NCBI RefSeq assembly: GCF_024721315.2
Contig: NZ_JANFAK020000074.1
Span: forward strand, 1-40,992
Direction: 5' to 3'
Source: Streptomyces sp. Isolate_45
GTDB taxonomy: Bacteria; Actinomycetota; Actinomycetes; Streptomycetales; Streptomycetaceae
DNA: 40,992 nt
Shown: in pieces, positions 14,674-24,851 of the stretch
Position numbering within the stretch: position 1 is the stretch's first letter
Layout of the letters: the number at the start of each line of letters is the position of its first letter
The notes under the pieces: generated by a model
Told to the model about the DNA's origin: nothing
The model's input: the letters and a program-made list of their open reading frames with translations, nothing else
Database searches by the model: none
Translations under genes and position numbers: made by a program

Positions 14674-16788
14674 TCAGGCGGCGGGGGTGCCCGGTGAGGG
14701 AGCGTCCTGGGGCCGCGTTCCCTGGTTCTGCGCCTGGATCGCGGTGATCGCCACGGTGGTGACGATGTCCTGCACCAGCGCGCCGCGCGACAGGTCGTTG
14801 ACCGGTTTGCGCAGACCCTGGAGCACCGGGCCGACGGCGACGGCGCCGGCCGAACGCTGCACGGCCTTGTAGGTGTTGTTGCCCGTGTTGAGGTCGGGGA
14901 AGATCAGCACGGTCGCCCGGCCGGCCACCTCGGACCCCGGCAGCTTGGTCGCGGCGACCGAGGGCTCGACGGCGGCGTCGTACTGGATCGGCCCCTCGAT
15001 CAACAGGTCGGGCCGCTGCGAGCGGACGATCTCGGTGGCCTTGCGGACCTTGTCCACGTCCGCCCCGGAACCCGAGGTGCCGGTGGAGTACGAGAGCATC
15101 GCGATCCGCGGCTCGACGCCGAACGCGGCGGCGGTGGCGGAGGCCTGCACGGCGATGTCCGCGAGCTGCTCGGCGTCGGGGTCCGGATTGACCGCGCAGT
15201 CACCGTAGACGAGGACCTTGTCGGCCAGGCACATGAAGAAGACCGAGGAGACGATCGCCGCGTCGGGCTTGGTCTTGATGATCTCGAAGGCGGGGCGGAT
15301 GGTGGCCGCGGTGGAGTGCACCGAGCCGGAGACCATGCCGTCGGCCAGCCCCTCCTGGACCATCAGGGTGCCGAAGTAATTGACGTCGGTGACCACGTCG
15401 TTGGCCAGCTCGACGGTCATCCCCTTGTGGGCGCGGGCCTTCGCGTAGTACTCGGCGAAGCGTTCCCGCAGGGGTGAGGTCGCCGGGTCGATCAGCTGCG
15501 CGCCCGAGATGTCGATGCCCAGGTCGGCCGCCTTCTTCAGGATGGCCGGCTCCTCGCCCAGCAGGGTCAGGTCGCAGACACCGCGCCGCAGCACCACGTC
15601 CGCGGCACGCAGCACCCGCTCCTCGGTGCCCTCGGGCAGCACCACGCGACGCCGCTCGGAGCGGGCCCGCTCCAGCAGCTCGTGCTCGAACATCATCGGG
15701 GTGACGCGCTCCGAGCGGGCCACCGACAGCAGGCCGCGCAGCTCGGTGGTGTCGACGTGCCGCTCGAAGAGGCCGAGCGCGGTCTCCAGCTTGCGCGGCG
15801 TCGCCGAGTTCAGGCGGCTCTGGAGGGAGAACAGCTCGGCGGCGGTCGGGAAGCTGTTGCCGGCCACCGAGACGACGGGGGTGCCGGGCGCCAGCTTCGA
15901 GGCCAGCGTCAGGATGTCCTGGCCCGGGCGCTCGTTGAGCGTCAGCAGCACGCCGGCGATCGGCGGGGTCCCGGAGGTGTGCGCGGCGAGCGCGCCGATG
16001 ACCAGGTCCGAGCGGTCCCCGGGGGTGACGACGAGGCAGCCGGGGGTCAGGGCGTTCAGGAAGTTCGGCAGCATCGCACCACCGAAGACGAAGTCGACGG
16101 CGTCGCGCGCCAGCCCCGCCTCGTCGCCCAGGAGCACCTCGCCGCCGAGCGCGCGGGTGATCTGCGCGACGGTCGGGGCGGACAGGGACTTGTCGTCCGG
16201 CAGCACGTAGCAGGGGACGGGGAGCCGGGCCGCCAGCCGTTCGGCTATGACGTCCCGGTCCTCGGGGGCCACCCGGTTCACGACCATCGCCACGACGTGG
16301 CAGCCCAGGCTCTCGTAGGCGCGGTACGCGTTGCGGGTCTCGGCGCGGACGGCCTCGGCCGGGTGCTTGGTGCCGCCCACGACGGGGACGACGACCGCGC
16401 CGAGCTCGTTGGCGAGGCGGGCGTTCAGCGCCAGCTCGTCGGGGAGGTTGGTGTCGGCGTAGTCGGTGCCGAGGACCAGCATGACCTCGTAGTCGCGGGC
16501 CACCCGGTGGAAGCGGTCGACCAGCCGGGAGACCAGCTCGTCGGTACCCTTCTCGGCCAGGATGGCGGAGGCCTCGTGGTACTCCATGCCGTAGGCGGTG
16601 GCCGCGTCCTGCTCGATCCGGTAGCGGGCCTTGAGCAGGTCGAAGAGCCGGTCCGGGGCGTCGTGGAGCAGGGGGCGGTACACGCCCACCCGGCCCGTCT
16701 GCCGGGTCAGGAGCTCCATGATCCCCAGCTCGACGACCTGACGGCCGTCACCCCGCTCGATACCGGTCACGTACACGCTGCGCGTCAC
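14674..16788 (-). CDS. pta: Phosphate acetyltransferase (long form)
   Basis: A 704-residue enzyme catalysing acetyl-CoA plus phosphate to acetyl phosphate plus CoA. It has the long three-part layout: an N-terminal dethiobiotin-synthetase-like domain (about 1-200), a DRTGG middle domain (about 215-330) and the C-terminal PTA/PTB catalytic domain (about 370-690), with RRVVLPEGTEERVLRAA, DGMVSGSVHSTAATIRPA and LSYSTGTSGSGADVDKV. In the N-terminal domain the usual GxxxxGK[ST] loop is replaced by GIERGDGRQVV, so nucleotide binding there is doubtful. GTG 16788 is chosen because GGAGAG lies just upstream and the residues before it are not family-like. It is the first gene of pta-ackA-(pyk) and is divergent from pfkA. 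Confidence 0.95.
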   Translation of the reverse strand: MTRSVYVTGIERGDGRQVVELGIMELLTRQTGRVGVYRPLLHDAPDRLFDLLKARYRIEQDAATAYGMEYHEASAILAEKGTDELVSRLVDRFHRVARDYEVMLVLGTDYADTNLPDELALNARLANELGAVVVPVVGGTKHPAEAVRAETRNAYRAYESLGCHVVAMVVNRVAPEDRDVIAERLAARLPVPCYVLPDDKSLSAPTVAQITRALGGEVLLGDEAGLARDAVDFVFGGAMLPNFLNALTPGCLVVTPGDRSDLVIGALAAHTSGTPPIAGVLLTLNERPGQDILTLASKLAPGTPVVSVAGNSFPTAAELFSLQSRLNSATPRKLETALGLFERHVDTTELRGLLSVARSERVTPMMFEHELLERARSERRRVVLPEGTEERVLRAADVVLRRGVCDLTLLGEEPAILKKAADLGIDISGAQLIDPATSPLRERFAEYYAKARAHKGMTVELANDVVTDVNYFGTLMVQEGLADGMVSGSVHSTAATIRPAFEIIKTKPDAAIVSSVFFMCLADKVLVYGDCAVNPDPDAEQLADIAVQASATAAAFGVEPRIAMLSYSTGTSGSGADVDKVRKATEIVRSQRPDLLIEGPIQYDAAVEPSVAATKLPGSEVAGRATVLIFPDLNTGNNTYKAVQRSAGAVAVGPVLQGLRKPVNDLSRGALVQDIVTTVAITAIQAQNQGTRPQDAPSPGTPAA

Positions 16789-17098
16789 GCGTGCTCTCCG
16801 TCCGTGGTCTGTGATGGTCGTGGCGCCCCACCGTGCGGCGGGCCGATCCGTGCGTCGGTCATCCCGAATGGGCTGGGATTGACCTCTTGACAATACCTCC
16901 GCCAATGGATAGGGCGCCCGCCGGAACAAAGGCCCTGGAGGAGGGTCGAAAGGCCCGGTGGGCGGAGTGGCGCGAAGAGCGCGTCCCCCCGGGCACGTGG
17001 AACAATCGGACAGGCGCCATCAATACGCCCTTCATATGTACGGCCGTCCGCCCGCACGCGTACGGCCGGGTACGACCAGGAGCAGGAGACACAGGACG
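16789..17098. other. 310-base divergent promoter region, pta / pfkA
   Basis: No gene is seen. It is relatively AT-richer than its surroundings. A perfect -35-like TTGACA lies at 16887-16892 reading toward pfkA, but no well-spaced -10 is clear (GGATAG at 16907-16912 is only 14 bases on). Close to pfkA the word GTACGGCCG occurs twice (17039-17047 and 17060-17068) and AGGAG precedes the start. Shared control of the two opposite transcripts is possible. Confidence 0.45.
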
Positions 17099-18124
17099 AT
17101 GCGTATCGGAGTTCTCACCGCAGGCGGCGACTGCCCGGGCCTGAACGCTGTCATCCGGTCGGTCGTACACCGCGCCGTCGTCGGCCACGGGGACGAGGTC
17201 ATCGGCTTCGAGGACGGCTTCAAGGGCCTGCTCGACGGCCACTACCGTCCCCTCGACATCAACGCCGTCAGCGGCATCCTGGCCCGCGGCGGCACGATCC
17301 TCGGCTCGGCCCGCATGGAGCGGGCCCGCCTCCACGAAGCCGCCGAGAACGCGGCCGAGTTGGCCAGGCGGTACGAGATCGACGCGCTGATCCCGATCGG
17401 CGGCGAGGGCACCCTGACCGCCGCCCGCATGCTGTCCGACGCCGGGATGCCCGTCGTCGGCGTACCGAAGACCATCGACAACGACATCTCCTCCACGGAC
17501 CGCACCTTCGGTTTCGACACCGCCGTCATGGTGGCCACCGAAGCCATCGACCGGTTGAAGACCACCGCCGAATCGCACCAGCGCGTGATGGTCGTCGAGG
17601 TCATGGGCCGGCACGCCGGCTGGATCGCCCTGGAGTCCGGCATGGCCGGCGGCGCCCACGGAATCTGCCTGCCGGAGCGCCCCTTCGAGGTGGACGCCCT
17701 GGTCAAGATGGTGGAGGAACGCTTCGCCCGGGGCAAGAAGTTCGCGGTCGTCTGCGTGGCGGAGGGCGCGCACCCGGCCGAGGGCTCCATGCCGTACGAG
17801 AAGGGCGCCATCGACCAGTACGGTCACGAGCGCTTCGCCGGCATCGGCAACCGCCTCGCCGTCGAGCTGGAACACCGGCTCGGCAAGGAGGCCCGTCCGG
17901 TCATCCTCGGCCACGTCCAGCGCGGCGGCACCCCCACCGCCTACGACCGCGTCCTCGCGACCCGCTTCGGCTGGCACGCGGTGGAGGCCGTACACCGCGG
18001 CGAGTTCGGCAACATGACCGCGCTGCGCGGCACCGACATCGTGATGGCCCCGCTGGCCCACGCCGTCACCGAGCTGAAGACCGTCCCCGAGGAGCGGATG
18101 TACGAGGCCGAGTCGGTCTTCTGA
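17099..18124 (+). CDS. pfkA: 6-phosphofructokinase (PfkA family)
   Basis: A 341-residue enzyme phosphorylating fructose 6-phosphate to the 1,6-bisphosphate. Motifs: GVLTAGGDCPGLNAVIR (4-20), LGSARMER (68-75), PIGGEGTLTAA (99-109), VPKTIDNDI (122-130, catalytic Asp127) and EVMGRHAGWIALESG. Residue 104 is Gly, the form typical of ATP users (Asp in most pyrophosphate enzymes), while residue 124 is Lys, more typical of pyrophosphate users. This Gly104/Lys124 mixture is known in the actinomycete group of ATP-dependent PfkA proteins. It is divergent from pta and ends at a strong terminator. Streptomyces often carry several pfkA copies, so the symbol does not identify the paralogue. Confidence 0.95.
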   Translation: MRIGVLTAGGDCPGLNAVIRSVVHRAVVGHGDEVIGFEDGFKGLLDGHYRPLDINAVSGILARGGTILGSARMERARLHEAAENAAELARRYEIDALIPIGGEGTLTAARMLSDAGMPVVGVPKTIDNDISSTDRTFGFDTAVMVATEAIDRLKTTAESHQRVMVVEVMGRHAGWIALESGMAGGAHGICLPERPFEVDALVKMVEERFARGKKFAVVCVAEGAHPAEGSMPYEKGAIDQYGHERFAGIGNRLAVELEHRLGKEARPVILGHVQRGGTPTAYDRVLATRFGWHAVEAVHRGEFGNMTALRGTDIVMAPLAHAVTELKTVPEERMYEAESVF

Positions 18125-18162
18125 CCGGCCCGCCCGGCCGGGACCTCCGGCCCCTCCTCACC

Positions 18163-18215
18163 CGCCGAACGACCCCGGTGCGGCTCCCCCGCGGAGCGGC
18201 CGGGGTCGTTCGGCG
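18163..18215. terminator. Bidirectional terminator between pfkA and the XRE-type gene
   Basis: A 16-bp perfect stem: CGCCGAACGACCCCGG (18163-18178) with its complement at 18200-18215. It lies between converging genes. Confidence 0.88.
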
Positions 18216-18245
18216 TTCCGGTCCGCGGGGCGGCGGTGTGTCCCG

Positions 18246-18923
18246 TCACGCACCGCCGACCAGCGCCCAGAACCGGTCGGTGATCTCCGCGAGGAACTCC
18301 CGGCCCGAGTTGCCCGCTCCGGCGCCCTCGGCGCCGCCCCAGCTCAGGGTGGACACCATCCGGGCCTGGTAGTCGCCGTGCAGGAGCTCCAGCGCCCGTT
18401 CCAGGTTGGCCTTGGGCACCGGCAGTAGTTTGGCGAGCGGTTTCACGTACGCCTGCCAGCGGGTGGTCACCGCGCTGCGGAGCAGGTCGGCGAGCTCGTC
18501 GTGCTTGCCGGTCGCCGTGATGAACTGGGCCAGCGTCAGGCCGAGCACCGAGGCCAGGGCGGCGGACTGCCGCTCGTTGCCCTTCCAGCGCCCGGTGTCC
18601 TCCATCTTCTGGTAGGCGTTCGCGTCGAGGCCGACCCGCCGGGCCAGGTCGTCGGGGTCGAAGCCGCGGGCGACACGGTGTTCCCGCAGGGTGACCGGCT
18701 CGGCGAGCAGTTCCGCCGGGGAACACCAGAGCACGCCGGCGAGGGCCGTGAGCTCGGTCGAGCTCGGCGACAGTTCGCCGCGCTCCCAGGCCATCACGGT
18801 CTCGGGCGCGACGAGCAGTCCGTACTGGGCCCGCAGGCCATAGGCGACATGACCGGGAGCCATGCCCAGGGCCGCGCGCAGACGACGCGCGGCGGGGGCA
18901 TTGAAAGGTGGGCTGGAGTGCAC
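18246..18923 (-). CDS. XRE-type helix-turn-helix regulator with two HTH units
   Basis: From GTG 18923 the product is 225 residues. A first Cro/C1-like HTH lies near the N-terminus (RLRAALGMAPGHVAYGLRAQ then VAPETVMAWERGELSPSSTE). A second copy-like unit follows (VTLREHRVARGFDPDDLARR and VGLDANAYQKMEDTGRWKGN), then LGLTLAQFITATG. The C-terminal 100 residues (WQAYVKPLAKLLPVPKANLE and on) are helical and unassigned. An in-frame TTG at 18947 would add 8 residues, but it lies inside a palindrome and has no ribosome site; GTG 18932 is also possible. Translation may be leaderless. It sits between pfkA and the glycogen operon, with no proof that it controls either. Confidence 0.82.
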   Translation of the reverse strand: MHSSPPFNAPAARRLRAALGMAPGHVAYGLRAQYGLLVAPETVMAWERGELSPSSTELTALAGVLWCSPAELLAEPVTLREHRVARGFDPDDLARRVGLDANAYQKMEDTGRWKGNERQSAALASVLGLTLAQFITATGKHDELADLLRSAVTTRWQAYVKPLAKLLPVPKANLERALELLHGDYQARMVSTLSWGGAEGAGAGNSGREFLAEITDRFWALVGGA

Positions 18924-18942
18924 AGGGCACACGGTAGAAGTG

Positions 18943-18955
18943 GCCAAGGCTTGGC
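18943..18955. promoter_or_regulatory. Palindrome GCCAAGgCTTGGC at the XRE-type gene
   Basis: Perfect 6-bp arms around one base, 20 bases upstream of the chosen start and covering the alternative TTG. The position suits autorepression, which is inference. Confidence 0.45.
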
Positions 18956-19032
18956 GACTACCAACCGTTCAAACAAGCTCATAACTCGTAGGAAAGTCCT
19001 ATTGAGATAAGGGCTTTGGCCGGGTTTCCCTG

Positions 19033-19058
19033 CGACTGTCCGGTAACCGGATCAGTCG
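19033..19058. promoter_or_regulatory. Compound dyad upstream of the XRE-type gene
   Basis: CGACTG (19033-19038) and CAGTCG (19053-19058) enclose TCCGGTaACCGGA (19039-19051), so two nested palindromes share nearly one centre. It may be an operator for a bivalent or tetrameric regulator, or a structured transcript. Confidence 0.4.
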
Positions 19059-19176
19059 AAGATCCATTTATAGCGTACGGATTTAGCCACTCCATTTCAG
19101 GTGTCCGGCGATACCCGCGAAGTGATCCCCGTCACAGCCCCTGAACCCGCCGCCCGCCCCGTACGTGATCCATATC

Positions 19177-19211
19177 GGGGGCCCTCGCATACGGGGGTGG
19201 CGAGGGCCCCC
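19177..19211 (-). terminator. Terminator of the glgE-treS-mak-glgB operon
   Basis: A 12-bp perfect stem: GGGGGCCCTCGC (19177-19188) with GCGAGGGCCCCC (19200-19211) around an 11-base loop, 51 bases beyond the glgB stop. Confidence 0.85.
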
Positions 19212-19261
19212 GTCGTGATCGACGCGGACAGTGACCCGGGACCGTCAGGCGGTGCGGGGGA

Positions 19262-21544
19262 TCACGGCTTGAGCCAGATCGTCGCCATCGGCGGGAGCGT
19301 CAGCCGCAGGCTCGCCGCGCGCCCCTGGGTCGGCACCGGCTCCGGCCGCAACGGCGCGGCGTGGTGGACGTCGCTCCCGCCGTAGGCCTCCCGGTCGGTG
19401 TTGAGGACCTCCCGCCACGCGGGCACCTCCTCCGGCACCCCGATCCGGTACGCGTGCCGGACCACCGGGGAGAAGTTCGACACGCACAGCAGCTGCGAAC
19501 CGTCCTGCGCGAACCGCAGGAACGCCAGCACGTTGTCCTCGGCGGCGTCCCCCGCCACCCAGGCGAAGCCCTCCGGCACGGTGTCCCGCTCCCACAGCGC
19601 GGGCGTCGCCCCGTACGTACCGTTCAGGTCCCGGACGAGGTCGCGCACGCCCCGGTGGTCACCGGCCGCCGAGTAGGAGGAGTCCAGCAGCCACCAGTCC
19701 GGCCCGTGCGACTCCGACCACTCCGAACCCTGCGCGAACTCCTGTCCCATGAAGAGGAGTTGCTTGCCCGGGTGGGCCCACATGAACCCGAGGTACGCCC
19801 GGTGCGTGGCCCGCTGCTGCCACCAGTCGCCCGGGATCTTGGACACCAGCGCCCGCTTGCCGTGCACCACCTCGTCGTGCGAGATCGGCAGCACGTAGTT
19901 CTCGCTGAACGCGTACACCATCCCGAACGTCATGTCGTTGTGGTGGTACTTGCGGTGCACCGGCTCCTTCGACACGTACCGCAGGGTGTCGTGCATCCAA
20001 CCCATGTTCCACTTCAGACCGAAGCCGAGCCCGCCCGAGTCCGTCGGCCGGGTCACCCCGTCCCAGGCCGTGGACTCCTCCGCGACCGTCACCACGCCCG
20101 GGCAGCGCCGGTAGACCGTCGCGTTCATCTCCTGGAGGAAGGCCACCGCGTCCAGGTTCTCCCGGCCGCCGTGCTCGTTCGGCGACCACTCGCCGTCCTC
20201 GCGCGAGTAGTCCAGGTACAGCATCGAGGCCACCGCGTCCACGCGCAGGCCGTCCACGTGGAACTCCTGGCACCAGTACACGGCGTTGGCGACGAGGAAG
20301 TTGCGGACCTCCTTGCGGCCGTAGTCGAACTCCAGCGTGCCCCAGTCCGGGTGCGCGGCCCGGCGCGGGTCACCGTGCTCGTACAGCGGCCGGCCGTCGA
20401 ACTCGGCCAACGCCCACTCGTCGCGCGGGAAGTGCGCCGGCACCCAGTCCACGATCACCCCGATGCCCGCCCGGTGCAGCGAGTCCACCAGGAACCGGAA
20501 GTCGTCCGGGGTGCCCATCCGCGAGGTCGGCGCGTAGAAGCCGGTGACCTGGTAGCCCCAGGAGCCGCCGAAGGGGTGCTCGGCGACCGGCATCAGCTCC
20601 ACGTGCGTGAAGCCCAGCTCCTTGACGTACGCGGGCAACTGCTCGGCGAGCTGCCGGTAGCCGAGCCCCGGCCGCCAGGAGGCCAGGTGCAGCTCGTACA
20701 CCGAGAACGGCGCCTGGTGCGGGGGGCGCGCCCCGCGCGTCAGCATCCAGTCGGCGTCCTGCCACTCGTACCGGGAGGTCGTCACCACCGACGCGGTCGC
20801 CGGGGGGACCTCCGCGTACCGGGCCATCGGGTCGGCGCGCAGGGTGTGGCTGCCGTCCGGGCGCGTGATGTCGTACTTGTAGAGGGTTCCCTCGCCCACC
20901 CCCGGCAGGAACAGCTCCCACACCCCGGTCGAACCGAGCGAGCGCATCGGGAAGGCGCCCGGGTCCCAGTACGAGAAGTCACCCGTGACCCGGACGCCCT
21001 GGGCGTTCGGCGCCCACACGGTGAACCGGGTGCCCGTCACGCCCTGGTGTTCCATGGGCTCCGAGCCGAGCGCGGTCCACAGCTCCTCGTGCCGGCCCTC
21101 GCCGATCAGGTGCAGGTCCAGTTCACCGAGGGCGGGCAGGAAGCGGTACGGGTCGTGGAGCTCCACCTCGTCGCCGTCGTACGTCACCAGCAGCCGGTAG
21201 TCCGGCACGCCGGTCAGCGGCAGCAGCCCCGAGAACAGCCCGTCCCCGTCGTCGAAGAGCTCGGCCCGCAGCCCCTTCGCCACGATCGTGACGGCCTTCG
21301 CGTACGGACGCAGCACCCGGAAGGCCACCCCGCCGCGCTGGGCGCGCGCGCCCAGCACCCCGTGCGGGTCGTGGTGGCGGCCCTCCAGGAGCCGGGCGCG
21401 TTCCTCGGCGGCGAGCCCGGGCGCGGGCCGGACGCCGCCGTGCTGCGGGTCGGCCCGCCGGGCCCGCGGGGTACGGGGCTTCTTCCCGGCCTCGGGGGCG
21501 GTTTCGTCGCGGACGGTCGGTGACGGCTGTCGTGCGGCGCTCAC
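19262..21544 (-). CDS. glgB: 1,4-alpha-glucan branching enzyme
   Basis: A 760-residue GH13 enzyme that makes alpha-1,6 branches in glycogen-like glucan. A basic low-complexity N-terminus (1-60) precedes one beta-sandwich module (about 65-160), a CBM48 module (about 170-265, TRFTVWAPNAQGVRVTGDFS), the catalytic barrel and a C-terminal sheet. Catalytic motifs are intact: HVDGLRVDAVASMLYLDY (Asp), VTVAEESTAWDGVTRP (Glu) and VLPISHDEVVHGK (Asp). The GTG start overlaps the mak stop by 4 bases, so translation is coupled. In the GlgE route it branches the linear chains that GlgE makes from maltose 1-phosphate. It is the last gene of the operon. Confidence 0.96.
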   Translation of the reverse strand: MSAARQPSPTVRDETAPEAGKKPRTPRARRADPQHGGVRPAPGLAAEERARLLEGRHHDPHGVLGARAQRGGVAFRVLRPYAKAVTIVAKGLRAELFDDGDGLFSGLLPLTGVPDYRLLVTYDGDEVELHDPYRFLPALGELDLHLIGEGRHEELWTALGSEPMEHQGVTGTRFTVWAPNAQGVRVTGDFSYWDPGAFPMRSLGSTGVWELFLPGVGEGTLYKYDITRPDGSHTLRADPMARYAEVPPATASVVTTSRYEWQDADWMLTRGARPPHQAPFSVYELHLASWRPGLGYRQLAEQLPAYVKELGFTHVELMPVAEHPFGGSWGYQVTGFYAPTSRMGTPDDFRFLVDSLHRAGIGVIVDWVPAHFPRDEWALAEFDGRPLYEHGDPRRAAHPDWGTLEFDYGRKEVRNFLVANAVYWCQEFHVDGLRVDAVASMLYLDYSREDGEWSPNEHGGRENLDAVAFLQEMNATVYRRCPGVVTVAEESTAWDGVTRPTDSGGLGFGLKWNMGWMHDTLRYVSKEPVHRKYHHNDMTFGMVYAFSENYVLPISHDEVVHGKRALVSKIPGDWWQQRATHRAYLGFMWAHPGKQLLFMGQEFAQGSEWSESHGPDWWLLDSSYSAAGDHRGVRDLVRDLNGTYGATPALWERDTVPEGFAWVAGDAAEDNVLAFLRFAQDGSQLLCVSNFSPVVRHAYRIGVPEEVPAWREVLNTDREAYGGSDVHHAAPLRPEPVPTQGRAASLRLTLPPMATIWLKP

Positions 21545-22989
21545 GCGAGCGGCCTCCTCGGGGGCTTCGGGTGCGGATGGGGGGAGACGGAACCGGGGGC
21601 GGGCGGGGTCGGCGGCACGCGGTGGGCGGGCCGCTGCGGTTCCGACAGGCGGCGGATCGCCGCCATGGGGACGTGCAGCCAGTCGGGGCGGTGCCGGGAC
21701 TCGTAGCGGGCCTCGTACACCGCCTTGTCGGTCTCGTACGCGCGCAGCAGGACGGGGTCCTCGCGCGGATCGCGGCCGGTGGTGCGGGCGTAGCCCTCGC
21801 AGAACGCGGCCCGGCAGGCGTCCGCCCAGGCGGGGGCGAACGGCCGGTGCGAGCGGGCGGCGTAGTCGAAGGAACGCAGTATCCCGGCGATGTCGCGCAC
21901 GGCCGGTTCGGGTCGGCGCCGGTCGGCCAACGACCGGGCCGGTTCGCCCTCGAAGTCGATCAGCGCCCAGGTGCCGTCGGCGGTGCGCAGGGTCTGGCCC
22001 AGGTGCAGGTCGCCGTGGATGCGCTGGGCGGGGACACCGGCGCCCCGGGAGGCGGCCAGCGCGTCGAAGGCACCGCGCAGGCCCGCCTCGTAGGGCTGGA
22101 GCGCGGGGACCTCGCGCGCCGTGGCGGCGAGCCGGGCGGTCATCCCGGCGGCGAGCCGGGCGGTCTGCTCGGGCCCGAGCGCGATGGTGGGCAGGGCGGA
22201 GGCGAGGGCGCTGTGCACCTCGGCGGTGGCCCGGCCCAGCGCGTGCGCCTCCGCGGTGAAGTCGGCGCCGGCGCCCAGCCGGCGCAGGGCCAGCTGCCAG
22301 CCGTCGTCGGAGCCGCGCAGGTACGGCTGGAGCACGCCCAGGGTCAACGGTTCCGCCCCGGGCAGCTCGGCCTCGTACCAGGCGACGGGCGCGGGCACCC
22401 GGGAGCAGCCGGCGGCGGCCAGCGCTCTGGGCAGCTCCAGGTCCGGGTTGACTCCCGGCCCGACCCGGCGGAACACCTTGAGGATGAACGAATCTCCGTA
22501 GATGAGGGAGGAGTTGGTCTGCTCCCCCGAGAGCGGCCGGGGCTGCAGCCCGGCCGGGACCGGGGCCTGCGGGTCCCGGTCGAAGCGGAGCGGGCCGAGG
22601 GTGCCGGGGGAGCGCAGGCGCTCCAACAGCATCGCGGCGAGCCGGGGATCGCCCAGCGCCTCGTACACCGCCCTGCCCGCGTACGGGCCGTCCTCGGCGG
22701 TCCCGATCAGGGCGGGCGCCAGGGCGGGCGGGAGCGGGGACGGGCGGATGCCCAGCAGCAGCTGGTAGCAGTCCCCGTCCACGTCGAGGAGCAGGTGGAG
22801 CAGGCCGGGAACGGATCCCGGCGGCAGCAGTTCGGCCGCCGAAACGGCCCTCAACCTGCTGATGGTGCGGCCCTTGCCCGCGAACCAGCGCTGTGCGGGC
22901 AACCAGGCCCTCAGCATCGGTTCCAGCGGGCCGATCCCGGCGGCCCGGTCGGCCGTCAGCCGGCTCCGGGCGGATGCAGCCTCCGACAT
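21541..22989 (-). CDS. mak: Maltokinase (Mak/Pep2)
   Basis: A 482-residue kinase that forms maltose 1-phosphate from maltose and ATP. An N-terminal cap (about 1-130, LRAWLPAQRWFAGKGRTI is typical of the family) precedes a protein-kinase-like aminoglycoside phosphotransferase fold. RIHGDLHLGQTL carries the catalytic Asp, and WALIDFEGEPARSLADRR carries the metal-binding Asp. A proline-rich tail follows position 450. Its product is the donor for GlgE, encoded in the same operon. It overlaps glgB by 4 bases and is separated from treS by 155 bases that contain a hairpin. Confidence 0.94.
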   Translation of the reverse strand: MSEAASARSRLTADRAAGIGPLEPMLRAWLPAQRWFAGKGRTISRLRAVSAAELLPPGSVPGLLHLLLDVDGDCYQLLLGIRPSPLPPALAPALIGTAEDGPYAGRAVYEALGDPRLAAMLLERLRSPGTLGPLRFDRDPQAPVPAGLQPRPLSGEQTNSSLIYGDSFILKVFRRVGPGVNPDLELPRALAAAGCSRVPAPVAWYEAELPGAEPLTLGVLQPYLRGSDDGWQLALRRLGAGADFTAEAHALGRATAEVHSALASALPTIALGPEQTARLAAGMTARLAATAREVPALQPYEAGLRGAFDALAASRGAGVPAQRIHGDLHLGQTLRTADGTWALIDFEGEPARSLADRRRPEPAVRDIAGILRSFDYAARSHRPFAPAWADACRAAFCEGYARTTGRDPREDPVLLRAYETDKAVYEARYESRHRPDWLHVPMAAIRRLSEPQRPAHRVPPTPPAPGSVSPHPHPKPPRRPLA

Positions 22990-23096
22990 GGCGTCGCGTC
23001 CTTTCCCCGGGCCGTCACAGAATGCGCAGAGTGTCCCGGATGTGCGGCAGTTGCTTCTCCGGTATGTGCGAGTGTCGGGTCAGGATGATCCGTACA

Positions 23097-23131
23097 GGGG
23101 CGGGCGATTGACCCAAAGGAGTGCCCGCCCC
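23097..23131 (-). terminator. Hairpin between treS and mak
   Basis: GGGGCGGGC (23097-23105) pairs with GCCCGCCCC (23123-23131) around a 17-base loop, beginning 14 bases after the treS stop. In an otherwise tightly packed operon it may be an attenuator that lowers mak-glgB expression relative to glgE-treS. Confidence 0.5.
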
Positions 23132-23144
23132 CCTGCTCGGTCCG

Positions 23145-24847
<1,703 letters not shown>

Positions 24848-24851
<4 letters not shown>

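Larger units (their letters stand above)
18924..19261. other. 338-base gap between the XRE-type gene and glgB
   Basis: It holds the upstream region of the XRE-type gene, with an AT-rich segment at about 18960-19015, a palindrome (18943-18955), a second dyad (19033-19058) and the terminator of the glg operon (19177-19211). No gene is supported; the forward frame 19101-19385 runs into glgB antisense and has no ribosome site. Confidence 0.55.

Noticed and set aside
19101..19385. Small forward open frame running into glgB antisense
   Set aside because: It contains the operon terminator stem, has no ribosome site and overlaps a well-supported gene.
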